Below, in pieces: positions 7,103 through 13,979 of a stretch of DNA of 18,852 bases (position 1 is the first letter of the stretch; every line of letters starts with the position of its first letter). This stretch comes from DATGYC01 sp035298385 (lineage in GTDB: Bacteria > Bacillota > Sulfobacillia > Symbiobacteriales > Symbiobacteriaceae): assembly GCA_035298385.1 (NCBI GenBank), contig DATGYC010000148.1:1-18852 (forward strand), given 5' to 3'. The position numbers and the translations under genes were made by a program. The notes under the pieces were generated by a model. The model saw only the letters and a list, made by a program, of their open reading frames with translations. It was not told the DNA's origin and did not search any database.

Positions 7103-7160
7103 GTGAAGGCGCACGGCTTGTCGTGCGCTCTTGCCGGCATTCCCCGCTTCTCTTTTTGTT
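7082..7160 (+). terminator. Leader terminator 4 (second of two before glpD)
   Basis: AGAGAAGTGG (7082-7091) pairs with CCGCTTCTCT (7144-7153) with one G-T pair, followed by TTTTTGTTTT. An inner hairpin joins GCGCACG (7109-7115) to CGTGCGC (7122-7128). The glpD ribosome binding site follows 16 nt later. Confidence 0.8.
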
Positions 7161-7192
7161 TTGGGATTTACCTTAGAAGGAGAGTGGCTCAG

Positions 7193-8830
7193 ATGACGAG
7201 TCGCGCGACCCTGCAGCAGTTTTCCGAAGGGACCTTTGACCTGCTGGTAGTAGGCGGCGGCATCACGGGCTCTGGGGTGGCGCGGGAGGCCAGCCTGCGC
7301 GGGCTCCGGGTCGCCCTGGTCGAAGCACGGGACTTCGCTTCTGGCACCAGTAGCCGTTCGACGAAGCTGATCCATGGCGGCCTGCGCTACCTGAAGAACA
7401 TGGATTTCCGGCTCGTCCGCGAGGCCGTCCAGGAGCGGATGCGGATGCTGGAGATGGCCCCGCACCTAGTGAAGGTGGTGCCCTTCCTCTTCCCGGTCTA
7501 CCAGGGAGACCCGGACAGCCTGCTGATGCTGCGGGCGGGCCTGACCCTCTACGATTGGTTCGCTGGCAAGGGCAACCCGATTCCGCACCGGATTCACGGG
7601 CCGGGCGCCCTGCTTGGGCGTGAGCCACTAATCGGCGCCCATCGGCTAGGCGGCGGCGCCGAGTACTGTGATGCGGCGACCAACGACGCCCGGCTCACCC
7701 TTGAGGTTGTGCAGTCGGCCATCTCGCTCGGGGCGACGGTGGCGAACTACATGGCCGTGGAGTCCATCCTTCGGGATACCAACCAGCAGATCTACGGCGC
7801 CCGCTTGGTTGACAAGCTGACCGGCGAAACCGGCGAGGTGCGGGCGAAGCGAGTGATCGCGGCGGGCGGCCCCTGGGCTGACTCGATCCGCCAGATGGAG
7901 CAGCCGGGCGCCCCGGAGCTGCTCCGCCTGACCAAGGGCGTCCACCTGACCCTGCCCGCTAAGAAGCTGCCGATCAAGTCCGCCGTCGTGATGCGCGGCC
8001 CGGACGGCCGGATGATGTTCGCCGTCCCGGCCGGCGAGTTTACCTACGTGGGCACCACCGATACGGACTACACCGGCGATCCCCAGAAGGTGGGGGTGGA
8101 TGCTAGCGATGTGGCCTACATCATCGAGGCGACCAACCGGACCTTCCCCCAGGCCCACGTGACGGGCGACGACGTCAACAGCGCCTGGGCTGGGCTCCGC
8201 CCGCTGGTGCGCCCGCAGGCGGGCAAGAGCCCGTCGTCCACCTCCCGCGACTACACCCTGAACCGGGGTCCGTCCGGCCTTTACTCGGTCGCCGGCGGCA
8301 AGTTGACCGCCTTCCGCCATATGGCCGCCCATATCGTGGATGAGGTCTTCCCGAAGACGAAGGGCGATCACCTGCAGGCCTCCATGGCCCCCCTGCCTGG
8401 GGCAGTACTGCCGATGCTCACCCCCGATCAGCTGGGCGCCCTGGCCGCCCAGACCCGAACGCCGATCGCGCACGTGACCCGCCTTGCTGAGCAGTATGGT
8501 GGCAACTTCAAGCGGGTTCTGGCGGAGTTGCCCGACGGTGGCGACCCCGCCCGCTCGACGGAGCATCAGTGGCTCAGCGCCCAGCTGCGCCATGCTGTAA
8601 AGCATGAGATGGCCGTCCGCTTGGAGGATGTGCTCGCCCGCCGCACCGAGACCTTCCTCTTCACCGCCGGGAATGGTCGGGAGTACGTGGAGAGCCTGGC
8701 GCAGGAGATGGGCGAGATGCTGGGTTGGTCGACTGAGCGGGTGGCGGCGGAGAGCAAGAGCTGCCTCGCCCAGATCGACGCCATGTTCGCCTGGCGTCAA
8801 GAGCAGGAGCCGTCGCGTTCTGTTAGCTAG
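7193..8830 (+). CDS. glpD: Aerobic glycerol-3-phosphate dehydrogenase (FAD)
   Basis: The enzyme oxidises G3P to dihydroxyacetone phosphate at the inner face of the membrane and passes electrons to quinone. It has 545 residues, close to the B. subtilis enzyme. The start at 7193 has AGAAGGAGAG about 8 nt upstream; longer in-frame starts from 7088 would lie in the leader terminator. The N-terminal dinucleotide fold VVGGGITGSG (19-28) binds FAD and is followed by GTSSRSTKLIHGGLRYL (51-67), a hallmark of GlpD. GPDGRMMFAVPAGEFTYVGT and the C-terminal helical domain (VKHEMAVRLEDVLARRTETF) complete the family pattern. Two tandem GAGA/terminator units lie in the leader. Downstream, only 10 bp separate the stop from the -35 of the ugpA promoter. 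No glpK or glpF is present in the window. Confidence 0.95.
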   Translation: MTSRATLQQFSEGTFDLLVVGGGITGSGVAREASLRGLRVALVEARDFASGTSSRSTKLIHGGLRYLKNMDFRLVREAVQERMRMLEMAPHLVKVVPFLFPVYQGDPDSLLMLRAGLTLYDWFAGKGNPIPHRIHGPGALLGREPLIGAHRLGGGAEYCDAATNDARLTLEVVQSAISLGATVANYMAVESILRDTNQQIYGARLVDKLTGETGEVRAKRVIAAGGPWADSIRQMEQPGAPELLRLTKGVHLTLPAKKLPIKSAVVMRGPDGRMMFAVPAGEFTYVGTTDTDYTGDPQKVGVDASDVAYIIEATNRTFPQAHVTGDDVNSAWAGLRPLVRPQAGKSPSSTSRDYTLNRGPSGLYSVAGGKLTAFRHMAAHIVDEVFPKTKGDHLQASMAPLPGAVLPMLTPDQLGALAAQTRTPIAHVTRLAEQYGGNFKRVLAELPDGGDPARSTEHQWLSAQLRHAVKHEMAVRLEDVLARRTETFLFTAGNGREYVESLAQEMGEMLGWSTERVAAESKSCLAQIDAMFAWRQEQEPSRSVS

Positions 8831-8840
8831 AGACAAACCC

Positions 8841-8869
8841 TTGCCGGACCGTAATATTTCGGTTATAAT
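8841..8869 (+). promoter_or_regulatory. Promoter of the ugpA-ugpE-ugpB-glpQ operon
   Basis: TTGCCG (8841-8846) and a perfect TATAAT (8864-8869) are 17 bp apart. Transcription would start near 8876, about 40 nt before the GAGA pair. No terminator separates glpD from this promoter, so read-through from glpD would also meet the leader switch. Confidence 0.75.
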
Positions 8870-8910
8870 CAGTCCTAACTGACATATCACATAGTAGCGA
8901 CCAGTTGGTC

Positions 8911-8935
8911 AGGACAAGAGATTAAGAGATGTCCT
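8911..8935 (+). promoter_or_regulatory. GAGA-loop antiterminator hairpin 5 (before ugpA)
   Basis: AGGAC (8911-8915) pairs with GTCCT (8931-8935). The 15-nt loop is AA-GAGA-TTAA-GAGA-T, with repeats at 8918-8921 and 8926-8929. GTCCT is also the first segment of the leader terminator. The terminator's own 3' arm ends in the same AGGAC, as expected for competing partners. Confidence 0.75.
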
Positions 8936-8980
8936 ACCCGCATGGACCTGTTGGGTCCACGTGGGTAGGACTTTGTCTTT
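8931..8980 (+). terminator. Leader terminator 5 (before ugpA)
   Basis: Arms of 18 nt (8931-8948 and 8954-8971) pair with one mismatch and one G-T pair around a 5-nt loop, then TTTGTCTTTT. This is one of the strongest hairpins in the window and lies about 100 nt ahead of ugpA. The rest of the gap (8990-9075) holds a GC-rich stretch in which I see no clear function. Confidence 0.85.
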
Positions 8981-9081
8981 TCGGGGGCGGGGGCGCCCCT
9001 CAGGGGTCGTTCGCCTCCCGTGACCGGCTGCGTTGCTGAACCGCCTCACCATGGGGATTTGATGCACAAGGGGGTTTATTG

Positions 9082-10005
9082 GTGGCCAACATGGCGGTTA
9101 CCCGTCCCGCACTTCCGGCCTCGGTCCGACGATCGATTCTGTGGAAGAGGTCCCTTCCCTACCTGTTGATTGCGCCATCGCTGCTCGTCTTCCTGACCTT
9201 TGATCTCTATCCGATCTTTTACTCCCTCTACCTGAGCTTCCTGAAGTGGAACCTGATCAGCCCCAAAAAGACCTTCATTGGTCTGGACAACTATGTCGAA
9301 CTCTTCACCGCAGAGGAGTTCCGCGTGGCCGTCATTCACACGCTCGTCTACACCGCGGGCCGTGTCTTCGGCTCCCTCAGTATCGCACTGGGTCTTGCCC
9401 TGTTGCTCAACACCCAGAAGCGCTGGGCATCGTGGATCCAGGCCGCCATCTTCTCCCCGCACATCGTCTCGATGGTCTCGATCTCGATGCTCTGGCTCTG
9501 GCTGATGGATCCCTCATACGGCCTGCTCAATTGGCTGCTCGGTCTGGTCGGTATTGCGCCGCTCAAGTGGCTCGCCTCATCGAATACCGCGCTGATCTCC
9601 ATCATCATGGTGGCGGTCTGGAAGGTGATCGGCTATGACATGGTCATCTTCATCGCCGGCCTGCAGTCCATTGAGAACGAGTTGTATGAGGCCGCGAAGA
9701 TCGATGGGGCGAACGTCTTCCAGCGGTTCTGGAAGATCACGCTGCCCATGCTCTCGCCCACGATCTTCTTCCTGAGCGTCACCTCCGTCATCACCTCCTT
9801 CCAGGTCTTCGACGTAGTGCGGATCATGACGGGCGGCGGCCCGGCAGATTCGACCAACGTGCTGGTCTACTACATCTTCCAGTACGGGTTCCGCTTCTTT
9901 AAGATCGGTCAGGCCTCTGCGGCCTCCACGATCCTCTTCCTACTGGTCCTCACCCTGACCTTGCTCCAGTTCAAGTTCATGGAGCGCAAGGTTCACTACA
10001 GCTAA
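9082..10005 (+). CDS. ugpA: Sugar/glycerol-phosphate ABC transporter permease, UgpA type
   Basis: This is one of two inner-membrane subunits for uptake of G3P or glycerophosphodiesters. It has about 307 residues and six predicted membrane segments, the first being LLIAPSLLVFLTFDLYPIFY. The cytoplasmic EAA loop that docks the ATPase reads ELYEAAKIDGAN (200-211). The start is GTG at 9082 (AAGGGGG seven bases upstream); TTG at 9079 and ATG at 9091 are alternatives. The stop overlaps the ribosome binding site of the next gene, so translation is probably coupled. The substrate call depends on the neighbours (glpD, a UgpB-like binding protein, glpQ, glpP), because the permease itself is typical of the wider carbohydrate-uptake family 1. 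No ATPase gene is present; a shared UgpC/MsmX-type ATPase elsewhere is likely. Confidence 0.85.
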   Translation: MANMAVTRPALPASVRRSILWKRSLPYLLIAPSLLVFLTFDLYPIFYSLYLSFLKWNLISPKKTFIGLDNYVELFTAEEFRVAVIHTLVYTAGRVFGSLSIALGLALLLNTQKRWASWIQAAIFSPHIVSMVSISMLWLWLMDPSYGLLNWLLGLVGIAPLKWLASSNTALISIIMVAVWKVIGYDMVIFIAGLQSIENELYEAAKIDGANVFQRFWKITLPMLSPTIFFLSVTSVITSFQVFDVVRIMTGGGPADSTNVLVYYIFQYGFRFFKIGQASAASTILFLLVLTLTLLQFKFMERKVHYS

Positions 10006-10018
10006 AGGGGGGTCTCAC

Positions 10019-10849
10019 TTGAACCGTACAGCGAAGCTGATGGGCGGGTGGGTCCGCCTGCTCCTCGGATTGCTAGTAGCCGTCTGCTTCATCCTGCCGT
10101 TCTACTGGATGGCGATCACCTCGCTCAAGAGCGGGGATGGGCTGAACACCTTCCCGCCCCAGTTCCTGCCGATCCCGATTACGTTTGAGGCCTTCACCGA
10201 GGCGTCGCAGAAGATCCCGATGCTCCGCTACTTCATCAACACCGTGATCGTGACCGGGAGCGTGCTGGTCCTTCAGCTGCCGCTCTCCTCGGCCGCGGCC
10301 TACGCCTTTGCCCACTTTGACTTCAAGTACAAGAAGCAGCTCTTTGCGCTCTGTCTGATGGCGATGATGATTCCGGCGCAGGTTACCTTCCTGCCCAACT
10401 TCTTGCTGATGAAGAAGCTGGGCTGGTACGACACCTACCTGGCGCTGATCGTGCCGTTCGCCTCCAGCGCCTACGGGATCTTCATGCTGCGTCAGGCCTT
10501 CCTCCAGGTCCCGAAGGACCTGGCCAACGCAGCGGAACTGGATGGTGCCAACCACCTGCAGGTCCTCTGGCATGTGCTGATGCCGATCGTCAAGCCGACG
10601 CTGACGGCGGTCGCCCTGTTCGGCTTCGTCGCCCACTGGAACGCCTACTTCTGGCCGTTGGTCGCCACCAACAGTGATGCGGTCCGCACGCTGCCCGTCG
10701 GTGTCGCGATGCTGCGTGATGGCGAGTCGCGCATGAGCTGGAACGTCCTCATGGCCGGCAACATGGTGCTCGTCATGCCAGTTCTGGCGGTCTTCCTCAC
10801 CTTCCAAAAGAACCTCGTACGCTCTTTTGTACAGGGTGGGCTCAAGTAA
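10019..10849 (+). CDS. ugpE: Sugar/glycerol-phosphate ABC transporter permease, UgpE type
   Basis: This is the second permease subunit, 276 residues, with a TTG start at 10019 placed six bases after AAAGGGGGG; the purine run overlaps the ugpA stop. The N-terminal membrane segment (LLLGLLVAVCFILPFYWMAI) and the short periplasmic loop beginning TSLKSGDG are typical of the MalG/UgpE class. The EAA loop reads NAAELDGAN (170-178), followed by a conserved LMPIVKP. The C-terminus ends in VRSFVQGGLK, and FVQGGxK is the usual end of this class. It lies 13 bp after ugpA and 56 bp before ugpB and is transcribed with them. Its partner ATPase is not in the window. Confidence 0.88.
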   Translation: MNRTAKLMGGWVRLLLGLLVAVCFILPFYWMAITSLKSGDGLNTFPPQFLPIPITFEAFTEASQKIPMLRYFINTVIVTGSVLVLQLPLSSAAAYAFAHFDFKYKKQLFALCLMAMMIPAQVTFLPNFLLMKKLGWYDTYLALIVPFASSAYGIFMLRQAFLQVPKDLANAAELDGANHLQVLWHVLMPIVKPTLTAVALFGFVAHWNAYFWPLVATNSDAVRTLPVGVAMLRDGESRMSWNVLMAGNMVLVMPVLAVFLTFQKNLVRSFVQGGLK

Positions 10850-10905
10850 TGTATCCGGGGTTCGCCCCTTGTTCGCTAGCAGCACCAATCTAGGAGGTTG
10901 CCAGG

Positions 10906-12219
10906 ATGAAGAAGAGCACGTTGGCCAAGTTCCTGACGGCGGCGCTGTCCGCTTCGCTCGTTCTTACCGCTTGCACCAGCAAGCCTGCCGAGACGCCCAA
11001 GGAGCCCGAGAAGGCCGCGGCCCCGTCCGGCCCCGTGAGCATTGATTTCTGGTTCGCAGTCGGTGGCAAGTCCCAGGAGTGGATCAAGGCGGCGACCGAG
11101 AAGTTCAACGCCAGCCAGAAGGATGTAATCGTCACCTCCACCTACCAGGGTGACTACTACACCAACCACCAGAAGCTCTCTACCGCCCTTGCGGCCAACA
11201 GCGCGCCGGCGATCAGCATGATCGAGGTCGCCTCGATGCCCTTCTTCGCCGACAACGATGTCCTGGCGGATATCGGCGCCCTGTCTAAGGGTGACGCACA
11301 GGTGAAGGATTATGTCCCGGGCCTGATGAAGGAGGCCGTCTGGAAGGGCAAGACGATCGCCGTCCCCTTCAACCGCTCCGTGCCGGTTCTCTACATTAAT
11401 AAGAACGCCCTTAAGGATGCCGGGCTCGACCCGAACGGCCCCAAGAACTGGGACGAACTGCGCGACTACGCCAAGAAGCTGACCGTCGTGAAGGACGGCA
11501 AGGTGGAGCGCTGGGGCTTCCTGACCCCGGTCGATATCTGGTTCTATGAGGCGATGGTCTTCCAGGCCGGCGGCTCCTTCTACAGCGCCGACATGAAGAA
11601 GGCGACCTTCAACGATGAGGCTGGCCAGAAGGCCCTGCAGTTCTGGGTCGACCTGATCCACACCGACAAGGTGATGGAGATGCCCCAGGGCGAGAAGTAC
11701 AACGCCTGGGACGTCTCGACCAAGGCGTTCACCGAGGGCAAGGCTGCCATGATCTACAGCACCACCGGCCGCCTGCAGAGCCACCTGAACGGCTCCAAGG
11801 ACAAGTTTGAGATGGGTACCGCCTTCCTGCCGGCTGGCTCGAAGGGCTACGCGACGCCGACTGGCGGCGCCAACGTGGTGATCCTGAACACCGTGCCGAA
11901 GGAGCAGCAGCAGGCTGCCTGGACCTTCCTGAAGTGGCTGACCAACCCGGAGAACGCGGCCGACTTCGCCAAGACCACCGGCTACATCCCGGTCACCAAC
12001 AGCGGCGTCAAGCTGCTGGAGGACTACTACAAGCAGGTGCCGCAGGCCAAGACGGCCGTCGACCAGCTGCAGTACGCCCAGCCCCGCCCGCAGTCCCCGA
12101 GCTACGCTGAGATGCAGGAGACCGTCATGAAGGCCCTGCAGAAGGCCGTCCTCAAGGAGGCTTCCGTCAAGGACGCCCTGGATGAGGCCGCTGCTCTGGC
12201 CACCAAGAACCTGAAGTAA
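10906..12219 (+). CDS. ugpB: Extracellular solute-binding lipoprotein, UgpB type
   Basis: This membrane-anchored binding protein captures the ligand for the UgpAE permease. It has 437 residues with a lipoprotein signal ending in LTAC (Cys23). AGGAGG lies eight bases before the ATG. Similarity to E. coli UgpB is visible by eye in two places: PFNRSVPVLYINKNALKDAG, followed by LDPNGP, matches the ligand-side segment, and PENAADFAKTTGYIPVT matches the conserved C-lobe helix and TGYxPxT motif. Ligand is therefore likely G3P or a glycerophosphodiester such as glycerophosphocholine; related lipid-headgroup or sugar ligands are not excluded. The gene order A-E-B, with the binding protein last and no ATPase, differs from enterobacterial ugpBAEC. 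A strong hairpin without a U tract follows the stop and could stabilise the upstream mRNA. Confidence 0.85.
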   Translation: MKKSTLAKFLTAALSASLVLTACTSKPAETPKEPEKAAAPSGPVSIDFWFAVGGKSQEWIKAATEKFNASQKDVIVTSTYQGDYYTNHQKLSTALAANSAPAISMIEVASMPFFADNDVLADIGALSKGDAQVKDYVPGLMKEAVWKGKTIAVPFNRSVPVLYINKNALKDAGLDPNGPKNWDELRDYAKKLTVVKDGKVERWGFLTPVDIWFYEAMVFQAGGSFYSADMKKATFNDEAGQKALQFWVDLIHTDKVMEMPQGEKYNAWDVSTKAFTEGKAAMIYSTTGRLQSHLNGSKDKFEMGTAFLPAGSKGYATPTGGANVVILNTVPKEQQQAAWTFLKWLTNPENAADFAKTTGYIPVTNSGVKLLEDYYKQVPQAKTAVDQLQYAQPRPQSPSYAEMQETVMKALQKAVLKEASVKDALDEAAALATKNLK

Positions 12220-12227
12220 AGCAAAGT

Positions 12228-12255
12228 CCGGCCGGGGGCGGAATCCCCCGGCCGG
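12228..12255 (+). repeat. Intercistronic GC-rich hairpin between ugpB and glpQ
   Basis: Perfect 11-bp arms (CCGGCCGGGGG at 12228-12238 and CCCCCGGCCGG at 12245-12255) enclose a 6-nt loop. No U run follows, so it is not a standard terminator. It may protect the upstream transcript or lower expression of glpQ relative to ugpB. Confidence 0.7.
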
Positions 12256-12283
12256 TCTCACAAAAAGGATGTAGAAGAGCAGA

Positions 12284-13003
12284 ATGGCAGAGCGCATTGG
12301 ACATCGCGGTGCTGCTGGTCATGCCCCGGAAAATACGCTCGGCTCCATGCGCCTCGCCCTTGAACTGGGCGTGGAAGGGGTCGAGTTTGACATTCACCGT
12401 ACCAAGGATGGCGTCCTCGTCGTGATTCATGACCCGACGGTCAACCGGACCAGCAACGGTACGGGCGCCGTCGGCGAGCTCACCCTCGCGGAGCTCCGCC
12501 AACTGGATGCTGGCGCCTGGAAGGGCGCCCAGTTCGCCGGTGAGCGGATCCCCACCCTGGCGGAGCTGGTTGAGGCTGTGCCGGCCCCGTACCGGCTCTT
12601 CCTGGAGATGAAGGCGGGCGATGACGTCTACCCAGGCATTGAGGCGCAGGTGGCCCAGTTCCTGCAGGAGAAGGGCCTGGTTGAGCGGACGAACATCTCC
12701 TCGTTTGACCACTACGTCCTGCTCCGGATGCGGCAGCTGCTCCCGACCGTGGAGACCGGCATCCTCTACTCCGGGCGCCCGATCGATCCGGCGGCGATGG
12801 CGAAGGACTGCGGGGCAACGGCGATCCACGCAAACTGGCATTGGGTTACCCCTGAGATGGTGATGGCGGCCCATCTCGCCGGTATGACCGTCAACGTGTG
12901 GACCCCGAACACGCCAGAGGCGATCGCTCGGTGCTACGCCCTTGGGGTGGATGGGATCATCACGGACTACCCGGAGCGTTGTACCGCCCCGGCGTCCCGG
13001 TAA
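12284..13003 (+). CDS. glpQ: Cytoplasmic glycerophosphodiester phosphodiesterase
   Basis: The enzyme hydrolyses glycerophosphodiesters to G3P plus the alcohol. The 239-residue GDPD-family TIM barrel shows the N-terminal signature HRGAAGHAPENT (7-18), the metal ligands E34 and D36 in GVEFDIHRTKDG, and the second catalytic histidine at 49 (IHDPTVNRT). FLEMK matches the later acidic metal-binding strand (usually E-I/V-K). There is no signal peptide, so substrate must first be imported, fitting the ugp genes just upstream; the size matches UgpQ-type cytoplasmic enzymes rather than larger secreted GlpQ. The ribosome binding site is only moderate (AAAAAGGAT and AGAAGAG upstream of the ATG at 12284). 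It ends the operon and is followed by a bidirectional hairpin facing glpP. Confidence 0.9.
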   Translation: MAERIGHRGAAGHAPENTLGSMRLALELGVEGVEFDIHRTKDGVLVVIHDPTVNRTSNGTGAVGELTLAELRQLDAGAWKGAQFAGERIPTLAELVEAVPAPYRLFLEMKAGDDVYPGIEAQVAQFLQEKGLVERTNISSFDHYVLLRMRQLLPTVETGILYSGRPIDPAAMAKDCGATAIHANWHWVTPEMVMAAHLAGMTVNVWTPNTPEAIARCYALGVDGIITDYPERCTAPASR

Positions 13004-13005
13004 GC

Positions 13006-13037
13006 GAAGGGGGGCGGCCCTTGGCCGCCCCCGCTTC
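13006..13037. terminator. Hairpin between convergent glpQ and glpP
   Basis: GGGGGCGGCC and GGCCGCCCCC (13023-13032) form a perfect 10-bp stem with a CTT loop, extended by GAAG and CTTC. There is no long U tract on either strand. Its place between convergent stops suggests a bidirectional terminator. Confidence 0.65.
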
Positions 13038-13042
13038 TCACG

Positions 13043-13651
13043 CTACTTTCCAGACTGGGACGCTGCCGCCGTGAAAGTGGTGTTCATCGCCCACAGCTCT
13101 GGTGAACTAGTGCTGACGGCCCGGCAACCGATCTTCAGCAGGTCTTTGACCTGGCCCGGGCGCCGGACCAGCCCGCCGCCGATCACCGGCTGCGGCAGGC
13201 TCTTCGAGAGCTCGCCGATCACCTCCGGCAAGACCGGCCCAGGGAGGATGTCTAGCCCGTCGGGACCGCAGCGCTGGCCGACCTGAATGGTCCGCCGGAG
13301 CGAGCGGGAGTCCTGCAAGAAGGCCCGGAGCACCGTCTCCAGCCCCATGGACTTGCCGGCCTCGATCAGGGTCGGGCGGGTCGTGACGATCCCGTCCACG
13401 CCGCAGGTGTGGGCGAATCGGACGCCGGTCTCATCGGCAGCGATCCCGTCACCGAGATCGATATGGAAGAAGACCCGGGCGTGGGCATGGGTCTGCTTGA
13501 TCCGCTTGCAGGTCTCTGCGAGGGTGAAGATGGACCCGTACTGTAGGTAGACGAAGGCTACCGGAATCCGGGTGATCAGATCGAGACTCTTCGCATCCCA
13601 CACAACAGGGATCACTGGGCAGGATTGAAGGCTCTTCCATGATGGTCGCAT
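13043..13651 (-). CDS. glpP: Glycerol operon antiterminator protein GlpP
   Basis: The protein has 202 residues, close to the 192 of B. subtilis GlpP. The family is a small barrel-like protein; B. subtilis GlpP needs G3P to bind glp leader mRNAs and prevent termination. Conserved stretches include CPVIPVVWDAKSLD near the N-terminus, FFHIDLGDGIAADETGVRF, VDGIVTTRPTLIEAGKSMGL, RAFLQDSRSL, DILPGPVLPEVI and PVIGGGLVRRPGQV; the order and spacing match the Bacillus protein (VDLIHGI, GILSTRS, RTFLIDSSA, EVLPGIIP, IFAGGFI). The start is ATG at 13651 with AAAGGAGA five bases upstream; the reading frame stays open 29 codons further but without support. The gene sits convergent to glpQ and divergent from the HAD phosphatase. 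Six matching leader switches in this window are its probable targets. Confidence 0.92.
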   Translation of the reverse strand: MRPSWKSLQSCPVIPVVWDAKSLDLITRIPVAFVYLQYGSIFTLAETCKRIKQTHAHARVFFHIDLGDGIAADETGVRFAHTCGVDGIVTTRPTLIEAGKSMGLETVLRAFLQDSRSLRRTIQVGQRCGPDGLDILPGPVLPEVIGELSKSLPQPVIGGGLVRRPGQVKDLLKIGCRAVSTSSPELWAMNTTFTAAASQSGK

Positions 13652-13862
13652 TGGGTCTCCTTTCTGGCCGTCTACAAGATGGCCTGGAAATCTCCCATTG
13701 CCCACAGTTCGACGCCTTACAGTGTGATGTCCTTCCATTTCCGTCTATTTTTAACTGGAAAGCAACAGGGAACTGCGACAGCAAGAGACGGCTCCGCTTG
13801 GGCGGAAGGAGTCTCCCTTCCAGTAGCGAACTAGATCGAAAAATCAATTCAATAACGAAACA
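13652..13862. promoter_or_regulatory. glpP leader region with a foldable stem; no clear promoter
   Basis: The 328-bp gap between glpP and the HAD gene has two parts. Nearer glpP, CTGGAA (13755-13760) can pair with TTCCAG (13818-13823), enclosing GAGAC (13785-13789) paired with GTCTC (13811-13815). It lacks the paired GAGA element and a U tract. I could not find a convincing -10/-35 pair for either gene in this stretch, so the promoters may be of another sigma class or weak. Confidence 0.3.
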
Positions 13863-13886
13863 GGCCTTGAGAAAGTGAGAAGCGCC
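13863..13886 (+). promoter_or_regulatory. GAGA-loop antiterminator hairpin 6 (before the HAD phosphatase)
   Basis: GGCCTT (13863-13868) can pair with AAG-GCC (13880-13886, one bulged C). The GAGA pair (13869-13872 and 13877-13880, spacer AAGT) fills the loop. The same AGGCCTT sequence recurs in the 3' arm of the terminator (13919-13925), so the two copies compete for one partner strand. Confidence 0.7.
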
Positions 13887-13934
13887 AACAGAGATCAGGT
13901 TATGAACCTGGTCTTTGTAGGCCTTCTTTTTTCT
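13878..13934 (+). terminator. Leader terminator 6 (before the HAD phosphatase)
   Basis: Outer stem AGAAG-GCC with GGC-CTTCT (3' arm 13920-13927, one bulged C) encloses a 10-bp hairpin (AGATCAGGTT at 13892-13901 with AACCTGGTCT at 13905-13914), then TTTTTTCTCT. It ends about 45 nt before the start codon. Confidence 0.75.
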
Positions 13935-13979
13935 CTGGTACACCGCCCAGATGTTGCTCACTCACGGAGGGTTTGTAGC

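Noticed and set aside
7088..7192. N-terminal extension of GlpD from ATG 7088
   Set aside because: It would be encoded by the second leader terminator. The ATG at 7193 has a good ribosome binding site and gives the normal family length.
8748..8759. Another GAGA-N4-GAG match inside glpD
   Set aside because: GAGA-GCAA-GAGC is within coding sequence, is inexact at the second repeat, and has no flanking complementary strands or terminator.
10876..12297. Long minus-strand open frame opposite ugpB (473 codons) and similar frames opposite glpD, ugpE and the exporter
   Set aside because: They mirror real genes in high-GC DNA, have Leu/Gly/Val/Asp- or His/Arg-rich low-complexity products and no family motifs.
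2297..13880. GAG repeats as targets of a TRAP- or HutP-like protein
   Set aside because: TRAP sites need about eleven G/UAG triplets spaced 2-3 nt and HutP sites need more NAG triplets. Here there are exactly two repeats per leader with a 4-nt gap, held in a hairpin loop, and a glpP gene is present.
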